Part shown: positions 51,201 to 62,799 of the stretch, one piece after another | Layout of the letters: each line of letters starts with the position of its first letter | Position numbering within the stretch: position 1 is the first letter of the stretch | Assembly: GCF_028769735.1 (NCBI RefSeq) | Contig: NC_088179.1 | Location: 11,313,950-11,377,949 of the forward strand | Reading direction: 5' to 3' | Length of the DNA stretch: 64,000 nt | DNA from: Zonotrichia leucophrys gambelii | Lineage: Eukaryota > Chordata > Aves > Passeriformes > Passerellidae | Position numbers and translations under genes: made by a program | The notes under the pieces: model-generated | Database searches by the model: none | What the model was told of the DNA's origin: nothing | Seen by the model: the letters and a program-made list of their open reading frames with translations, nothing else

Positions 51201-54002
51201 ACAGTTGTTTCTTCATTCTAGTTTTGTTATTTTTATATCAAAGTGCATCAAATATGTATCTGTTCTTTAATTATGGCTAATTATGATAATGAGAATGATG
51301 TGCAGAAGATTTGACATTTTCATCTGATGCCTCAAAATATGTATGGCAAAGACCTGGGCAGCTCTGGGAATGGGGGAAGAGTGAATTTGGATAACAAGAG
51401 GGAAGAAAGACAAGTTACATTTCGATGTTCCTTGTCCATTCTAGTGCCTCGGGGTTTATGCCAGTGACTGGCCTAAAAGGTCCCAAAAATTTCTGCCATG
51501 TTGGTTGCCAAAAATATCCACCTTCAGCTTCAAAAGGTGCAGCATTTTCATGGTAAATCCCTTGCGGCAAAGACTCATAATAACCAAACACGTGGAACAT
51601 CAGGCATTGCTGTTTGTGGAGTGTGAGGGGTGGGACAAGAGAAATCATTCCCTAATCCTCTGCTTTTAAGTGTGTTGTGAGCAACTGGACAAGCTCAAGG
51701 CAGTGATGAAAATGCCAGTAAAACATCCTGTCCCCACTACCAAGAAGCTTCTAGATATTCAGAGTGCAAGGTGCTTTCTGTCAGACCTGGACATACCAGG
51801 GAGATCCTCACAGGCTTTAACCACATAAAAAGCCCTTTGTAGAATTCTTTTTTCCCTTCTTTTACTATAGCTGACACTGCACAGAGCCCACCCACACAGC
51901 AGTAAGTGTATGCTCTGTGGCTCTATCCTGAATCCATGCTCCTCACTGACAGCAGCCAAGGACAGACCCCCTTTAAGCTTAGGAATTGCCAAAACATTTG
52001 GTTAGTTATTGCTAGCAGAAGGCAGTAGGTGGAAGTTATTTCTTATTCCTTCTGAGATTTAGGATATAAACCTATAGGATCCAGTAGGATATATGATTGA
52101 ACCTCTAGCATAAATCTACAGATGTGTCAAGGTCTACTTCACTCCCTGTCCAGGTTTTCATTTCCTTTCCCCTGAAGGCAGAAAAACCTTCTAAATAAAT
52201 ATATTTTAGTTTTCTAGCACTGTGATAAGGAGACTTACACAGGCACAAGCTGGATGTATAAAAGAAAGTTTTTACCACGGCATTCCTGACCAGTTTGTGG
52301 CAGTAACATCTGTAGGACAGACTGATTTGGTGCATCTCATGGAGGTCACTTCTCTAACTAAGGGATGCCCATGCCCAGTTACAGGACATGCTGTTCCCAG
52401 TACAGGATCTGTCATGATTGTTGTGTCTCATTTAACAAAGTTTCCCATTCTACAGGATGAGGTTTGATAATCCTTAAAATCCCAAGCTACTGCTGTAGCT
52501 TTTAGTGGAAATGATTAAATGGAAAATTGCCTTAAATGCTTCCTGGGCGAGGCGAAAGAATGATAATTAAATTCATTAAATGGAAATGCAGTTGTGATGC
52601 GCTGGCTGCTTTCTCATGGAAAAATTTACTTTGTAAATACATGAAAAATGGATTGTTTTGATGAGAAAAGATAGAGATATTTGTTTAAATTATTTTGACT
52701 TTGGAACAAGGCTAAGAGTGACACTGGATTACAGGAGATAAAATTCTTAAATATGTATGTAAAAACATCATGGGACAAATGATTTTTGTCTGAGTGACGT
52801 ACATTACATATCAAATTAAATAGAAGTGTAAATAAGACAAATATATGGGATTTGGCCAAATTACAACACTTCTGTGCTGGGTGATTGAAACCAAGCAGCT
52901 TTATCAGTCCTGAGAACTGTATACTAAGCTTAAACTGTCCTTAAATTTCCAGGGTTTGTGAAGGCAGAACAAAACAACTGATTAGTAAAAAAGCAGGTGC
53001 AACTCATTGGGATTCAGGGTAAATCTACAAGGATGTGTCACACTGTGCAGCATCAGGATGTAGCAGTGGCTTGATAGTGCTTATCACTCTGATAAAGCAT
53101 GCAGAACAGGGAATGAGAAACAGCTTACAGTCAAAACTGCTGGGCAAGTCTGGGTGAGGAAAATGCAATGTGATTATTCAGCTAAGGCCAGCATGGATTC
53201 TGGGGTAAATATTACTATTCCTGCAAAGGTGTGTAAGGGGATCTTTCCACACCCATTATTTAGGGTTTTACAGTTCTACAAACACAAACACCTTTGCATG
53301 TTACACTGGGCAGGATTCTGTTAGAGCTCCAGTTGCTGAAGCACTGACAGACGCTGCTGTATTGTTTCCTACCCACCAGCACTGCCTTCAAAAACTCTCC
53401 CCCAGCCCTGTGGTGATGTGGGCCAGGGCATGGGTGAAGTGGCTTTGCAGTAATGCACTGCAATCAGACACAGATTTGACAAGAGGCTGGAAAATATTTT
53501 TCCAGCAATAGGACTGATTAGGCATTCACAGCTAGAGCTGAAGCACTGTAGAAATGCAAATAGATTTGTTCTCTATAATGGCAGCAATTACTGCTTTGCT
53601 TCATCCTATAGCTGGATCAAAGCAGAGAAAAGGACTGACATTTCTGCACACTAGAATTGCTCCTTCATTCTTCCCATGCTCCCAGGGTTTTAGGTGTACT
53701 GGACAAAGCAGCCAAGAATGAACTGCAAAGTAGCCTTTTAGGGGTGGAATAATGAGCTCTGCAGTCTAATAGCTCTTTTACTGCTCTAATTTCTATGCCT
53801 CCATGATCTACTCCTTCATTTCATCACTTCAAAGATCAGAGAAAGATTATATTCTTAAATGAGCAAGACTGAAGTGCATTCCCTCATTGGGAGGACACAG
53901 ACAAATTAACTGATACTACATCACTGAGCATGGCTTACCATGAACTACAGTAACTTCTGGGACTGGTTTTATACTGCAGCTGCAGCCAAATTTCTTTAAC
54001 AC

Positions 54003-54849
54003 TGTACTGGCTTTGTGTGGTGGGATTTTGGTGGTGAGAGGGACTAAAGGGTGGCTTAAAGGGGTGGTTGCTGTGAGAAGCTGCTGGAAGCTTCTCCTAT
54101 CTCTGGTGGAGCCAATGGCTGTAGACTCCAGGACAGAGCTGCCCAAGGCTGAGCCCACTGGCACTGGGGGCAGCACCTCTGTGATGAGGTGTTTCAGAAG
54201 GGGCACAAAACCTGCACAGATGGAGACAGGAGTGGGGGTATGGAGAGAAACAGCCCTGCAGACACCAGGGTCAAGGAAAGGGGCAGGAGGTGCTTCAGGC
54301 ACTGGAGCTGAGATTCCTCCTGAAGCCCAAGGAGAGGCAGCTGTGCCCCTGCAGCACCTGGAGGCCCATGGAGGAGCAGAGATCCACCTGCAGCCCCTGC
54401 AGGACCCCAGGCAGAGCAGGTAGATGTGCCTGAGGGAGGCTGTGAGCCCATGGGAAGCTGGAGCAGGGGAAGAATGTGAGGAATCCTCCCCCTGAGGGGG
54501 AAGGAGCAGCAGAGACAAGGTGATGAAGTGACCACCACCCCCATTCCCTGTGCCCCTGTGCAGCCATGGGGAGAAGGGAGTGAACGTGGGACTCATTAAG
54601 CTGGGGGAAAAGAGAAGGGTTTTTTAAAGATTTGTATTTATTTCTCATTAACATACTCTGATTTGATTGGTAATAAGTTATAGTAATTTCCTCAAGTTGT
54701 GTCACTTTTGCTGTGACAGTAACTGGTGAGTGATCTCTCCCTGCCTTATCTCGACCCAAGAGCTTTTCATTGCATTTTCTCTGCCCTGTTCAGCTGAGGA
54801 GGGCAGGGACAGAGCAGCTTTGCTGGGTCAGCAGGGTCAGCCCAGCACA
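54003..54849 (+). mobile_element. Solo LTR of a GC-rich avian endogenous retrovirus family, about 850 bp
   Basis: The element begins TGTACTGGCTTTGTGTGG and ends GGGTCAGCCCAGCACA. Diagnostic stretches, recognised from memory of passerine LTRs, include GAGAAACAGCCCTGCAGACA, GAGATCCACCTGCAGCCCCT, AATCCTCCCCCTGAGGGGGA, and the 3' part GGTGAGTGATCTCTCCCTGC then CTTATCTCGACCCAAGAGC. No gag, pol or env sequence adjoins it. Left and right flanks both carry TTTAAC (53995-54000 and 54857-54862), but these do not abut the TG...CA ends, so a target duplication is not proven. Its low stop-codon density explains the overlapping long ORFs on both strands at 53916-54759. Confidence 0.85.
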
Positions 54850-57538
54850 AGAACAGTTTAACAGAGGGTCTGTTTAGACCTCACTGTAAGCTGTAAGTTG
54901 CAGAAATGTTTTTCCCCCTTTAATCTCATGTGGACAACTGATTACTCAAAATGCTTGCCAGTAGCAGTTTTTCTATAGGTTGAGCCTCAGTTCATCAGAT
55001 ACTGCTCAAGTCACATTAGAGAAGTCCTTAAATCAGGCCAGGCCTTCACTAATGGAAAAATATTTGGGACTACTCACAAAACTTAAGAGTGCTTCAGAAA
55101 TCAGTAAGCATTGTTTTATGCTGCCTGTTGGTATAGCTCCAGGTAATTAAGTTAGTAATTATTTCTGGATTTTCTTGACAAAACTTTAACGCTGGTCTTG
55201 AGATCTCCACTTCCTTCAGTTTGGAGTTCTTGCTTTGTTAACTTTATATATGTTTCATATGAGGTGTCAGGTGTTTTTTATGCAGCTTTTTTTTTTTCGT
55301 GGTGGTCTCTTGTGTACACTGGTCTATGAGAGCTGACAGAGATGTTACAGATTTACTCACACCCCCAAATTGGAGGCACCACTCCCTTGGGCAGAGCAAG
55401 GGGACAATGATGGCAATGTTTGCTCTGTGTCTGAGCACAGCAGAGCTGGCTGCAGGCAGGCAGTAGCACCAGCAGCCAGAGGTCAGGGGACACATCTGGA
55501 TCCCACTGAGGAGCGCCAGGGTGGGCAGTGGCAGTGTGGGATCCTGGCCTGGCCATGGAACCCAGGCTGGAGAGCCCCAGCACACCAAGCCTGGATTTGC
55601 CTGGGGTGAGGTGGTCCCAGATGCCAGTCTGGCACCACCATGCAATGTATTGTAAAGAGTCCCCTAGGATGGATTATTCCCAATTTTCCTGCTCTTCCCC
55701 ATCTTGTTGCAACTTGAGTCTGAAGAATACCTGTGCCTTGTTTGTCCTAGAAACACTGTTTGTGCCTGCTTTTGCTGATTGAAAATATCCAATCTGAAAT
55801 TAATTTCAGAGAGTGTTAAAACTTCTGAAGGATAAAAAAACGGATCCAGGGACTCCATTTACATTCACTGAAGCTTGAGTCTGTTCGGTGGCACAGAAAG
55901 CAGAACTGCCTGCAACACCTTGCCAGGAGAAAAAGCACAGATGAAAGGAGGAATCACAGAACTAAGGATTTTACATTTCCATTGCACTTTGATGTTCAGC
56001 TCTTGCTGCCCTCCCTCCCTGAAGCAAGCTAACACCGCTGTGTGTGACTACTCCCCTCTAAGTGCTTGAATCTGCCTCCAGGCTTCTCCTCCCAGTCTTC
56101 CTCCATGCATTTGAAAGATCATCTGCCTCCCAGCATCTGTTCCTGAGCGATGACGGTCAGTGGGAGAACAAGGGCATCCCAATGGCAATTTTATCAACTG
56201 GAAATCATACATGAGGCTTTCAAAACGGGCCAGCAAGAGAAAATTAATAACGGGTTAGAATATAATGATCAAACAGATCAAAGAAGTGTGAGAAAGCAGC
56301 TCAGAGATCTTTTTAGAGGCAGAAAACCCTGCAGGAAAGGAAATTTGAAGGCACAGATACCTCAGCACAGCATCTTGGCACTGCACTGTTACATATTCCC
56401 TTGAGACAGCACAGCTTACATAGTATCACTATGGCAAGAAAAAAGTATTCCAGCAGGGATATTTGCTGAATAATACTGCAGTGTTTCCATCCCCAACATA
56501 TTAAAAACTCAGCAAAAGATAAATATTAAGTCCTTAAACAAGATTTTTATTAAACTACATAGCTTTTATTCTTTGGATTGTTCAGCTTTTAGTTTGCATC
56601 TGGATCATGTTTCCCAGTTTTTTGTCTTAATGTGGCACTAAAAATAATTCAATATGATGCTTTTGTGCACCAAGAATATCTTCAAGAGTGGCAGTATAAT
56701 TAAAATATCAAAGATAAGGAGGTTTGCAAATAAAGCCAGGTTTGATAACACAGAGGTGTGGCACTCCTCTGAAATGTGCTGCCGGGCTTCAGCCATCTGT
56801 CCTGGCTGTTACCAAAGGTTTTTGTCCTTGTAACACAATGGAGCTAGTTGGTGTTGAAAAAAGACATGTAGGCAGCTGAATAATTCATTTTTTTCAAAAC
56901 AGAAGCCGCACAAGGGCCAGTAATGAGAGGAGGAAGAACACAGAGGAGAAAAAGTTTTGAACGGTGTGGCTATGGACACCTTTGTTTAGAGCCCAGGAAG
57001 AGCTAACCTCAAGGTGTGGCATTTTCTTCTCCTTGGCACAAAAGCCCTCCTGAGACTCTGTAATCAGGGAGAACAATATCTGAGAAGCTTTGTGGAACTG
57101 TTTGTCCTTCATGGAGCATTTGTGGGCAATTTTTGGGAAATGTGTTGAACTGCTACCAGTGCTCTACTGACGTGGAAGGAATCTGCTTGGATGCTCTGCA
57201 GCTCCCAGATCAGTTTATTGGAAGAACAGCCAGGTTTAAAGAATCTACAAGAAAAACTGAGGCACAGTGGAGAGATAATGATGTTCCTTGACTACATGCA
57301 TCACCACATGCTGTCAGCCAGACTGTGCTGTGAGGGACACCAAGGGAGTGCTTGGGGACAGCAGTGACAGATGGATTCCTAATTATATAAATCTCTTGTC
57401 TTGGTGGAGTACCTGAGCAGGACCCCCTGCTGCCTGCCTGAGAACAACTGCTACTGCCCTACAGTAATGTTAGTGCATTCATGCCAGTCACTGTGCTGTT
57501 GATAGATAATTATGATTTTCAATTAAAAAAAACCAAAC

Positions 57539-57572
57539 ATATATATATGTGTGTATACATATATATGTGTAC
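57539..57572. repeat. AT/GT compound microsatellite
   Basis: Runs of (AT)n, (GT)n, then ATAC(AT)n and GTGT follow each other without interruption by unique sequence. Confidence 0.9.
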
Positions 57573-57799
57573 ATCATCATTGCATGTAGAAGAGTTCCAA
57601 ATTAACTAGAACATCCACACCACTAATGAGAGAGTTTTGTGGGGAAAGGAAGCTATTTTATGTTACTGCATGTGTCTTGGCTCACTGGGAAAATACTACA
57701 AAATTTATGTGCTTACAATTTTCATTAGATCCTAATTTTTGGCAGGTTTAACTACTACCTTCTCTTCCCATTTATTTTTAAGTGAGTTGTGAGTTGGTG

Positions 57800-58180
57800 A
57801 ATGTGCCAGTTTGATGGCCCCAAAGACAGAGAGTGTCTGTTTGCTTCTAAAGGCAATTTATTTACAACATTCCCTTCCACAAAGTGCTCCCAAAAGAGCG
57901 CTCCAGTGGCACACTTGAGGGGCTAACAAGAGGATCAGTAATGTAAAACCCCCGTCATCTTGCCAAGATTACTAATGAGGCTGCAATTTGCCAGTGAGAG
58001 GTTGCAACTGTAATGGCTCTTGCAGTCTATTCCTTTTGCTAGGAGCGCATTGTAACTCCTGCAGGCTTCTGAGTCACTTCCAGTCTTCCAGGCGTTCCCA
58101 CAAATGGTGTAACTTTGTTAGTGATGTCCTTAAATCGTTGTGTCACAACTCCAGAACTAAATCCCTACTTAGAAAATGAC
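57800..58180. promoter_or_regulatory. Candidate regulatory block upstream of the CpG island
   Basis: This stretch has scattered CpGs (AAAGAGCGCTCCAG, CCCCCGTCATC, GAGCGCATTG, CAGGCGTTCC, AAATCGTTG), no recognisable repeat and no coding frame. Its position 400-750 bp from the CpG island could make it a shore or enhancer. Inference only. Confidence 0.3.
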
Positions 58181-58559
58181 ATGAAAACTTTTGAAAATCA
58201 GACAGATTATTAACATTCTGATAATTTTGAAGACTGGACAACAATTTTAGCTAAGAAACTCTGTTGTATCCCCAAGACATCCATAGTTTTCTAATAACTG
58301 TTCATCAGAATTGCTTCATTTATTGAATTATTCAGAACCCCAGGGTAGATCAGTATTGGAAAACTGACAAGAAAAAGATGACGCTTGTTTAGTAACTTGT
58401 AGCATACCCAGTACAAAGTCCCAGAAAAGAGAAGTGGGAGCTACAAGTGATGCTGCTGCAGACTTTTGGGAGCTGCCCTGTCACAAGATAAACAAGAGAG
58501 CTGGCGCTGGCTCCTCCTGATGTGCAACAGGAGCACAGCTGGATCGGGATGTCCCAGAC

Positions 58560-59420
58560 CAGGCCCCCGTGTGGCCTGGCGTCCCCAGGACTGGCCTAGA
58601 GAAGCCGTGAAGAGGGGCCCCGGGCAGGTCTGAACTGCATTCAAAACAAGTTAATGCAATTTTGCTGGCAGTGAGCTGGGTGGGCTCCCCCGGCTCGGCC
58701 TGGCCCGGCTCAGCACAGCCGAACCCAGCCCGGCCGCTGCCCCGGCTGCGGGCCCGGCCGCACGAGGGCGGAGCGCGGGCGCCGCCCGGTGGCGGCTGCG
58801 GGCACTGCGGGCCCCGGCCGCGCTGTTCGGCCGCGGGCACTGCGGCACCGGACTCGGCCGGAATCGGCCTGCTCCCCCTCTCGCCGTTTGTTTGGGTTTT
58901 AAAAGTAGTCGCCATGAGTTTTTTTCTCCCCACTCTGGCGCGTGGGAAGCAAAGCCGACGGCTCGGCTCTGACGGCGGAAGGAGTTAAAACTGTGCAGCC
59001 CCAGCCACGCGTTAAACTGCGATCAGCAGCGGAACGGGAGCGCTCAGAGTCTGAAGGGCAGCAGAAGGGAGGCTCCCGCACCGGTCTGATGGGGGTCAGA
59101 CACAAACGAGCCTTTGGCCGCAACTGCGGGTGTTTTGGAAAGGTGCCCAAGTGGGATTAGGGCAGGAAGGCGGATCCTGAGTATCCCAGTACAGCGATAA
59201 GGCTTCTGGCTCCGGCGGTGCTGGCCCGTGCCAGCCTCTCTGAGGCTGCTCTCCCTCCGTGGTACCCGAGTTTTTGAGCCATCTGAAAGGCGCTTTTCAG
59301 ATAGCCGCGGTTGAGCTGCAAACCCCGGGCAGGGCAGGGCAGGGGGCTGAGCTGTTCCCCCCGTCGCTGACACCGCTGAGCAGCCAGGGCGCTGTTCCAC
59401 ATCTAGAGCGAGATCAATAT
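58560..59420. promoter_or_regulatory. CpG island, probable promoter or alternative start region
   Basis: In a CpG-poor window this block is dense in CG, especially 58680-58880, with GC-box cores GGGCGG at 58766-58771 and CCGCCC at 58782-58787. On the plus strand TTTTAAAAG (58897-58905) precedes an ATG at 58914 in a fair Kozak setting, but that frame gives only 24 codons from the ATG. No known protein is encoded on either strand, and the minus strand does not carry the NHE9 N-terminus. It may be the start of a non-coding RNA, an alternative SLC9A9 promoter, or an intragenic island. Confidence 0.85.
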
Positions 59421-60144
59421 TCTGCTTCCTAGAAATCAAGCCCAGCTTAAAAGCCCATTTTAACATGTTTGAATGAGAAGGTCTGAGTAGAAGGGAAGTT
59501 AGACAGCTATTGTGTTATGCTTTAGCACAAACCATGGATTTCTGTATGGGCCAGACAACTTTCATAGGAAGATTAGTAAAAGCTGGTTAAGTCACCCGTC
59601 TCGGAAGGACTCGGAAGGCGGCACAGCCTCCCTCCTGCTGGGCTCACAAGGGAATGAACGCTGGTTGGAAAGCAGCTGCACCTGGGTAATAATGCTGCTC
59701 TTGAGATGGACGCGGAGGTGCATTCAGAATGCGACCAGCAGGCTCCACATTACCTGCTCCAGCTTTTGAAGTAACAAAAGCCTTGTTTTTGTCAGGGGAT
59801 TGGACCTAAGGTAAATGTCATCCTAAATTGTTTGTTGAGTGTGACAAAAGAGTGGTGAAGAGCAATTTCACTCTGAACGTTATTCACAGTGCAAGATACT
59901 GAAACCAGCTGTATTCACACCCTGATGAACAACAGAGGGCAACTGCATAAAGCACATTACATGATATGCTAGAGAGAACAACTTCAGATATGTTCCCCTC
60001 TTTCTTACTTTCATTTTAGGATACTTATTTTTCATTGAGGTTGCATAAACCCTCCCAAAATCAAATAAAAGGAGATCATTCACAGGGAACACACCTAATG
60101 TTTTCATGTGCAGTCCCACTTGGGTTAAATAAAATAGGAATCAG

Positions 60145-60204
60145 AATGAATCAGAATGAATCCAATTAATTTTATGAATCCAGTGAAAATTATTCTGATT
60201 CATT
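60145..60204. repeat. 13-bp perfect inverted repeat with 34-bp loop
   Basis: AATGAATCAGAAT at 60145-60157 pairs with ATTCTGATTCATT at 60192-60204. The left arm also overlaps a GAATCA direct repeat. Confidence 0.85.
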
Positions 60205-61020
60205 GGAAAATCAGCTCTTTCCTTGTTTTCATCAATGAGTGGGTAGTAAGGATGGAAGAAAGGAACATGAGAAATTAAAAAAAAAAATGTTTTCTTTCAT
60301 TTGAAGTCTGAAGAATAGCAACTTTTTCATACATCAACAAGGCAACAAAAAGGCATTGCTGGCGCAGTCTCTGTGCCTGTATGTGACCTTAAATTCTTGT
60401 TGCCGAGGTTTTACTGTTGCTCATTGTCTTTTTGCAGATCAAGTGGGTTTTTTTAAAATTATTTTGTTCTTTTTTTACCAGTGACATCATCCTGCTCAAA
60501 ATTTTGAGTGTGCACATATAAGAGATAAAAGCACCTATGCTCTCAATAATGGAGAGGTCAGAAAGGAGTGGCAGTTGTGGTCCTTTCACATTTCAATTTT
60601 GGTTGCTGCTAAGCTTCAGCTGGAGAGTGGTTAGCTGGGGAGAGGCGGTGTTGCAAAGAGCAAGGAAGTGCCCCATCAGTGTATTACAGAATGAAAGGGA
60701 TTTTTTTTGCTTTTTCAGCTATGGAGCTGACTAAGAATTGAGATTAATTAGCATTTTAAGAGCCATCTTCATGCATAAAGTACTTGCTTCAGAAGGAAGT
60801 GAAATAATCCTAACTTTTCTTCAGAAAGACCTTTTTATTGCAGATTTCATATTTTAACAGAAGGTGAGGAGAAAGAAAAATATCCTGCAAGCTAAGTGTT
60901 GAGTATGGGGGGATGGAGACCAAGATAATTGAATTAGAAAAATTGGCAGAAAAATTAAAGGTAGAAGAGATGGACTAGGGACAGCATATTTTCTGCTGTG
61001 AGGTTTGTTATTTACAGCAA

Positions 61021-61560
61021 CATAGAATTTAGAGTAACTTATGTTAGAAGGGACCAGAGGATGTCTCTAGTCAAAATTCCTCAAAGCAAGGTTCAGCTAT
61101 GAGCTCAAACCAGAGTAGTTAGGGCCTTAGATACTTCGGTTGTGCAAACCTCCAAGGATGGAGATTACACATCCAGCATCTCTGGACAATCTGTTCTGAT
61201 GCTTGAGTGTCCTCAGGAAGAAAAATATTTTGCTTATATCAAGTCAAACCTTTTTAAAATACAGTTTATGTCTGTCAACTCATCATGTACTATTCTGAAG
61301 AGCCTGGCTTTTCTTTCTTGGTAATCTCCCCTCAAAGCCCCTCTTGCTTAGGCTAAATGAGCTCAGTTTCTTCTGTTTCTTCTTTATGGGGCAAATGTTC
61401 CAGCCCCTGGCCATTTTGGTGGCCATCCAATGAATTTGCTGCAGGTTATCATCATTGTCAAATGTATGGAATATGGAGTCAAATGTAATGGAGTTCTGAG
61501 ACAAGCAGTATTTTAAGGAGAGCCAAGGCTAGGGGCACACCTTATATGGTTTATTGTCAC
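61021..61560 (-). mobile_element. CR1 LINE 3' fragment, about 540 bp
   Basis: The plus strand carries the reverse complement of a CR1 3' region: CATAGAATTTAGAG..., GTTAGAAGGGACCAGAGGAT, CCTCCAAGGATGGAGATTAC, CAGCATCTCTGGACAATCTG TTCTGATGCTTGAGTG, GAAGAGCCTGGCTTTTCTTT, TCTTGCTTAGGCTAAATGAG and GCCATTTTGGTGGCC. Order and spacing agree with the family. The element is moderately diverged and 5'-truncated (towards 61560); the small ORFs across it are decayed and not functional. Confidence 0.87.
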
Positions 61561-62750
61561 CTTAGTAATCAGAAGAAAAGCTCTGTGCACTATTTAAATG
61601 TCATCTGCCTCTCGCTGTGTAGGACCTGGTTACCTGACCAGACCAGCTTTTGTAGGTTCTGTCTCCAATGAATGCAGCATCTGTCCCAGGGCCATCATGA
61701 AAACTGCTGTGTTTACAGAACATTTCAGGCCACAACCAGTTGTGCTCAGTAAAAGACTTTTCAGATACAGAAGCACCATTTGATCAGCTGGCTCAGAAGT
61801 GGGGTATGTGAAATGATGGTGGGTGGGAGAACAAAGCATCCTTTGAGCTGGTGTATTATGAATTTTTCAAGGTAACAGGCAGGAGATCTCAGTCACCCCC
61901 TCTCTGCCTGCTCCAATGAGCTACTTGCTGCCTGTACACTTCTAATGTTGCTCAGCCTTTGATCTGAGAGCAAACCTGCCAGTTTGAAGAGATGCAGGTT
62001 GCAGGTAGCTCCATGCTACTGTAGTGGAATAGCTTTTTCCTTTAAATTTTCTGTTTTCAATTTCTGTTGCACCTTCAACCACGAGGCAGCTCAAAGCACT
62101 TTGCAACCAACTCACAAGTCCAAGTGCTCCTGACAGAGGGCACAGTTGCCTGTTCTGATTCAGAAGGAAACGTGGCCTGGCTCACTACCTAGCAAAGCCA
62201 TACAGGTGTTTATGGCCTGGAGCAGTGCACAGCCAGGGCTGGAGATGCCTTCCCCAGATATAGGCTTGGTGTGCAGGCTTCTCATGCACTATGGAAAAAT
62301 ATCTGTAAGAGGTGCAGAATGAACTAACACATCAGAGTCAATGCAGCTCCCTCTGCTTTCATCTCCTCTGTAGCCTGGAATTGTTCTGGGAAGAAAGGAT
62401 GTACTGAGAAAGGCAGTGGATTTCAGGATAAGGGGCCATAAGGGATGCATATTTCCATTTCACCAGCTCTGTAAAGATGTTTTCCCTGAAAGTCATTGTG
62501 GAGACTACAAGAGCAGATTTGCAAACTTGAGACTGCAAATGATGCTTCAGCCAAGGAAGCTTTTTTTTCACAGGTGTATGGATGATCTATTGCCAGAGAA
62601 AGAGGAGACTGGCAATCTTTGGAAGCCACTGTGCATGTTAATTCTTAAAGGATGCATGAACATCAGGGAAGAAGACATGAGGAGCTCTATTCAAGAGTAT
62701 TCATTCCTGCAGTTAAAGCTTTGACATTCAAGGCAATTGGGAAGACATTT

Positions 62751-62799
62751 AAAAAAAAAAAACCCCAAAACCCAAACAAAAACCACACAAACAAACTCT
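62751..62799. repeat. A-rich/AC-rich low-complexity tract
   Basis: About 12 A are followed by CCCCAAAACCCAAACAAAAA and further A/C runs; the opposite strand reads as G-runs separated by T. Confidence 0.85.

Noticed and set aside
53916..54759. Overlapping ORFs of 226, 154, 136 and 116 codons as genes
   Set aside because: They lie on both strands and several frames of a GC-rich avian LTR; openness follows from base composition.
58441..59466. ORFs in the CpG island as an SLC9A9 first exon or another gene
   Set aside because: None contains the NHE9 N-terminal membrane sequence or any protein I recognise; they are GC-rich shadows.
61630..61839. Minus-strand frame considered for the LLPPIIF exon of NHE9
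   Set aside because: The apparent similarity fails in frame; the sequence encodes an unrelated string.
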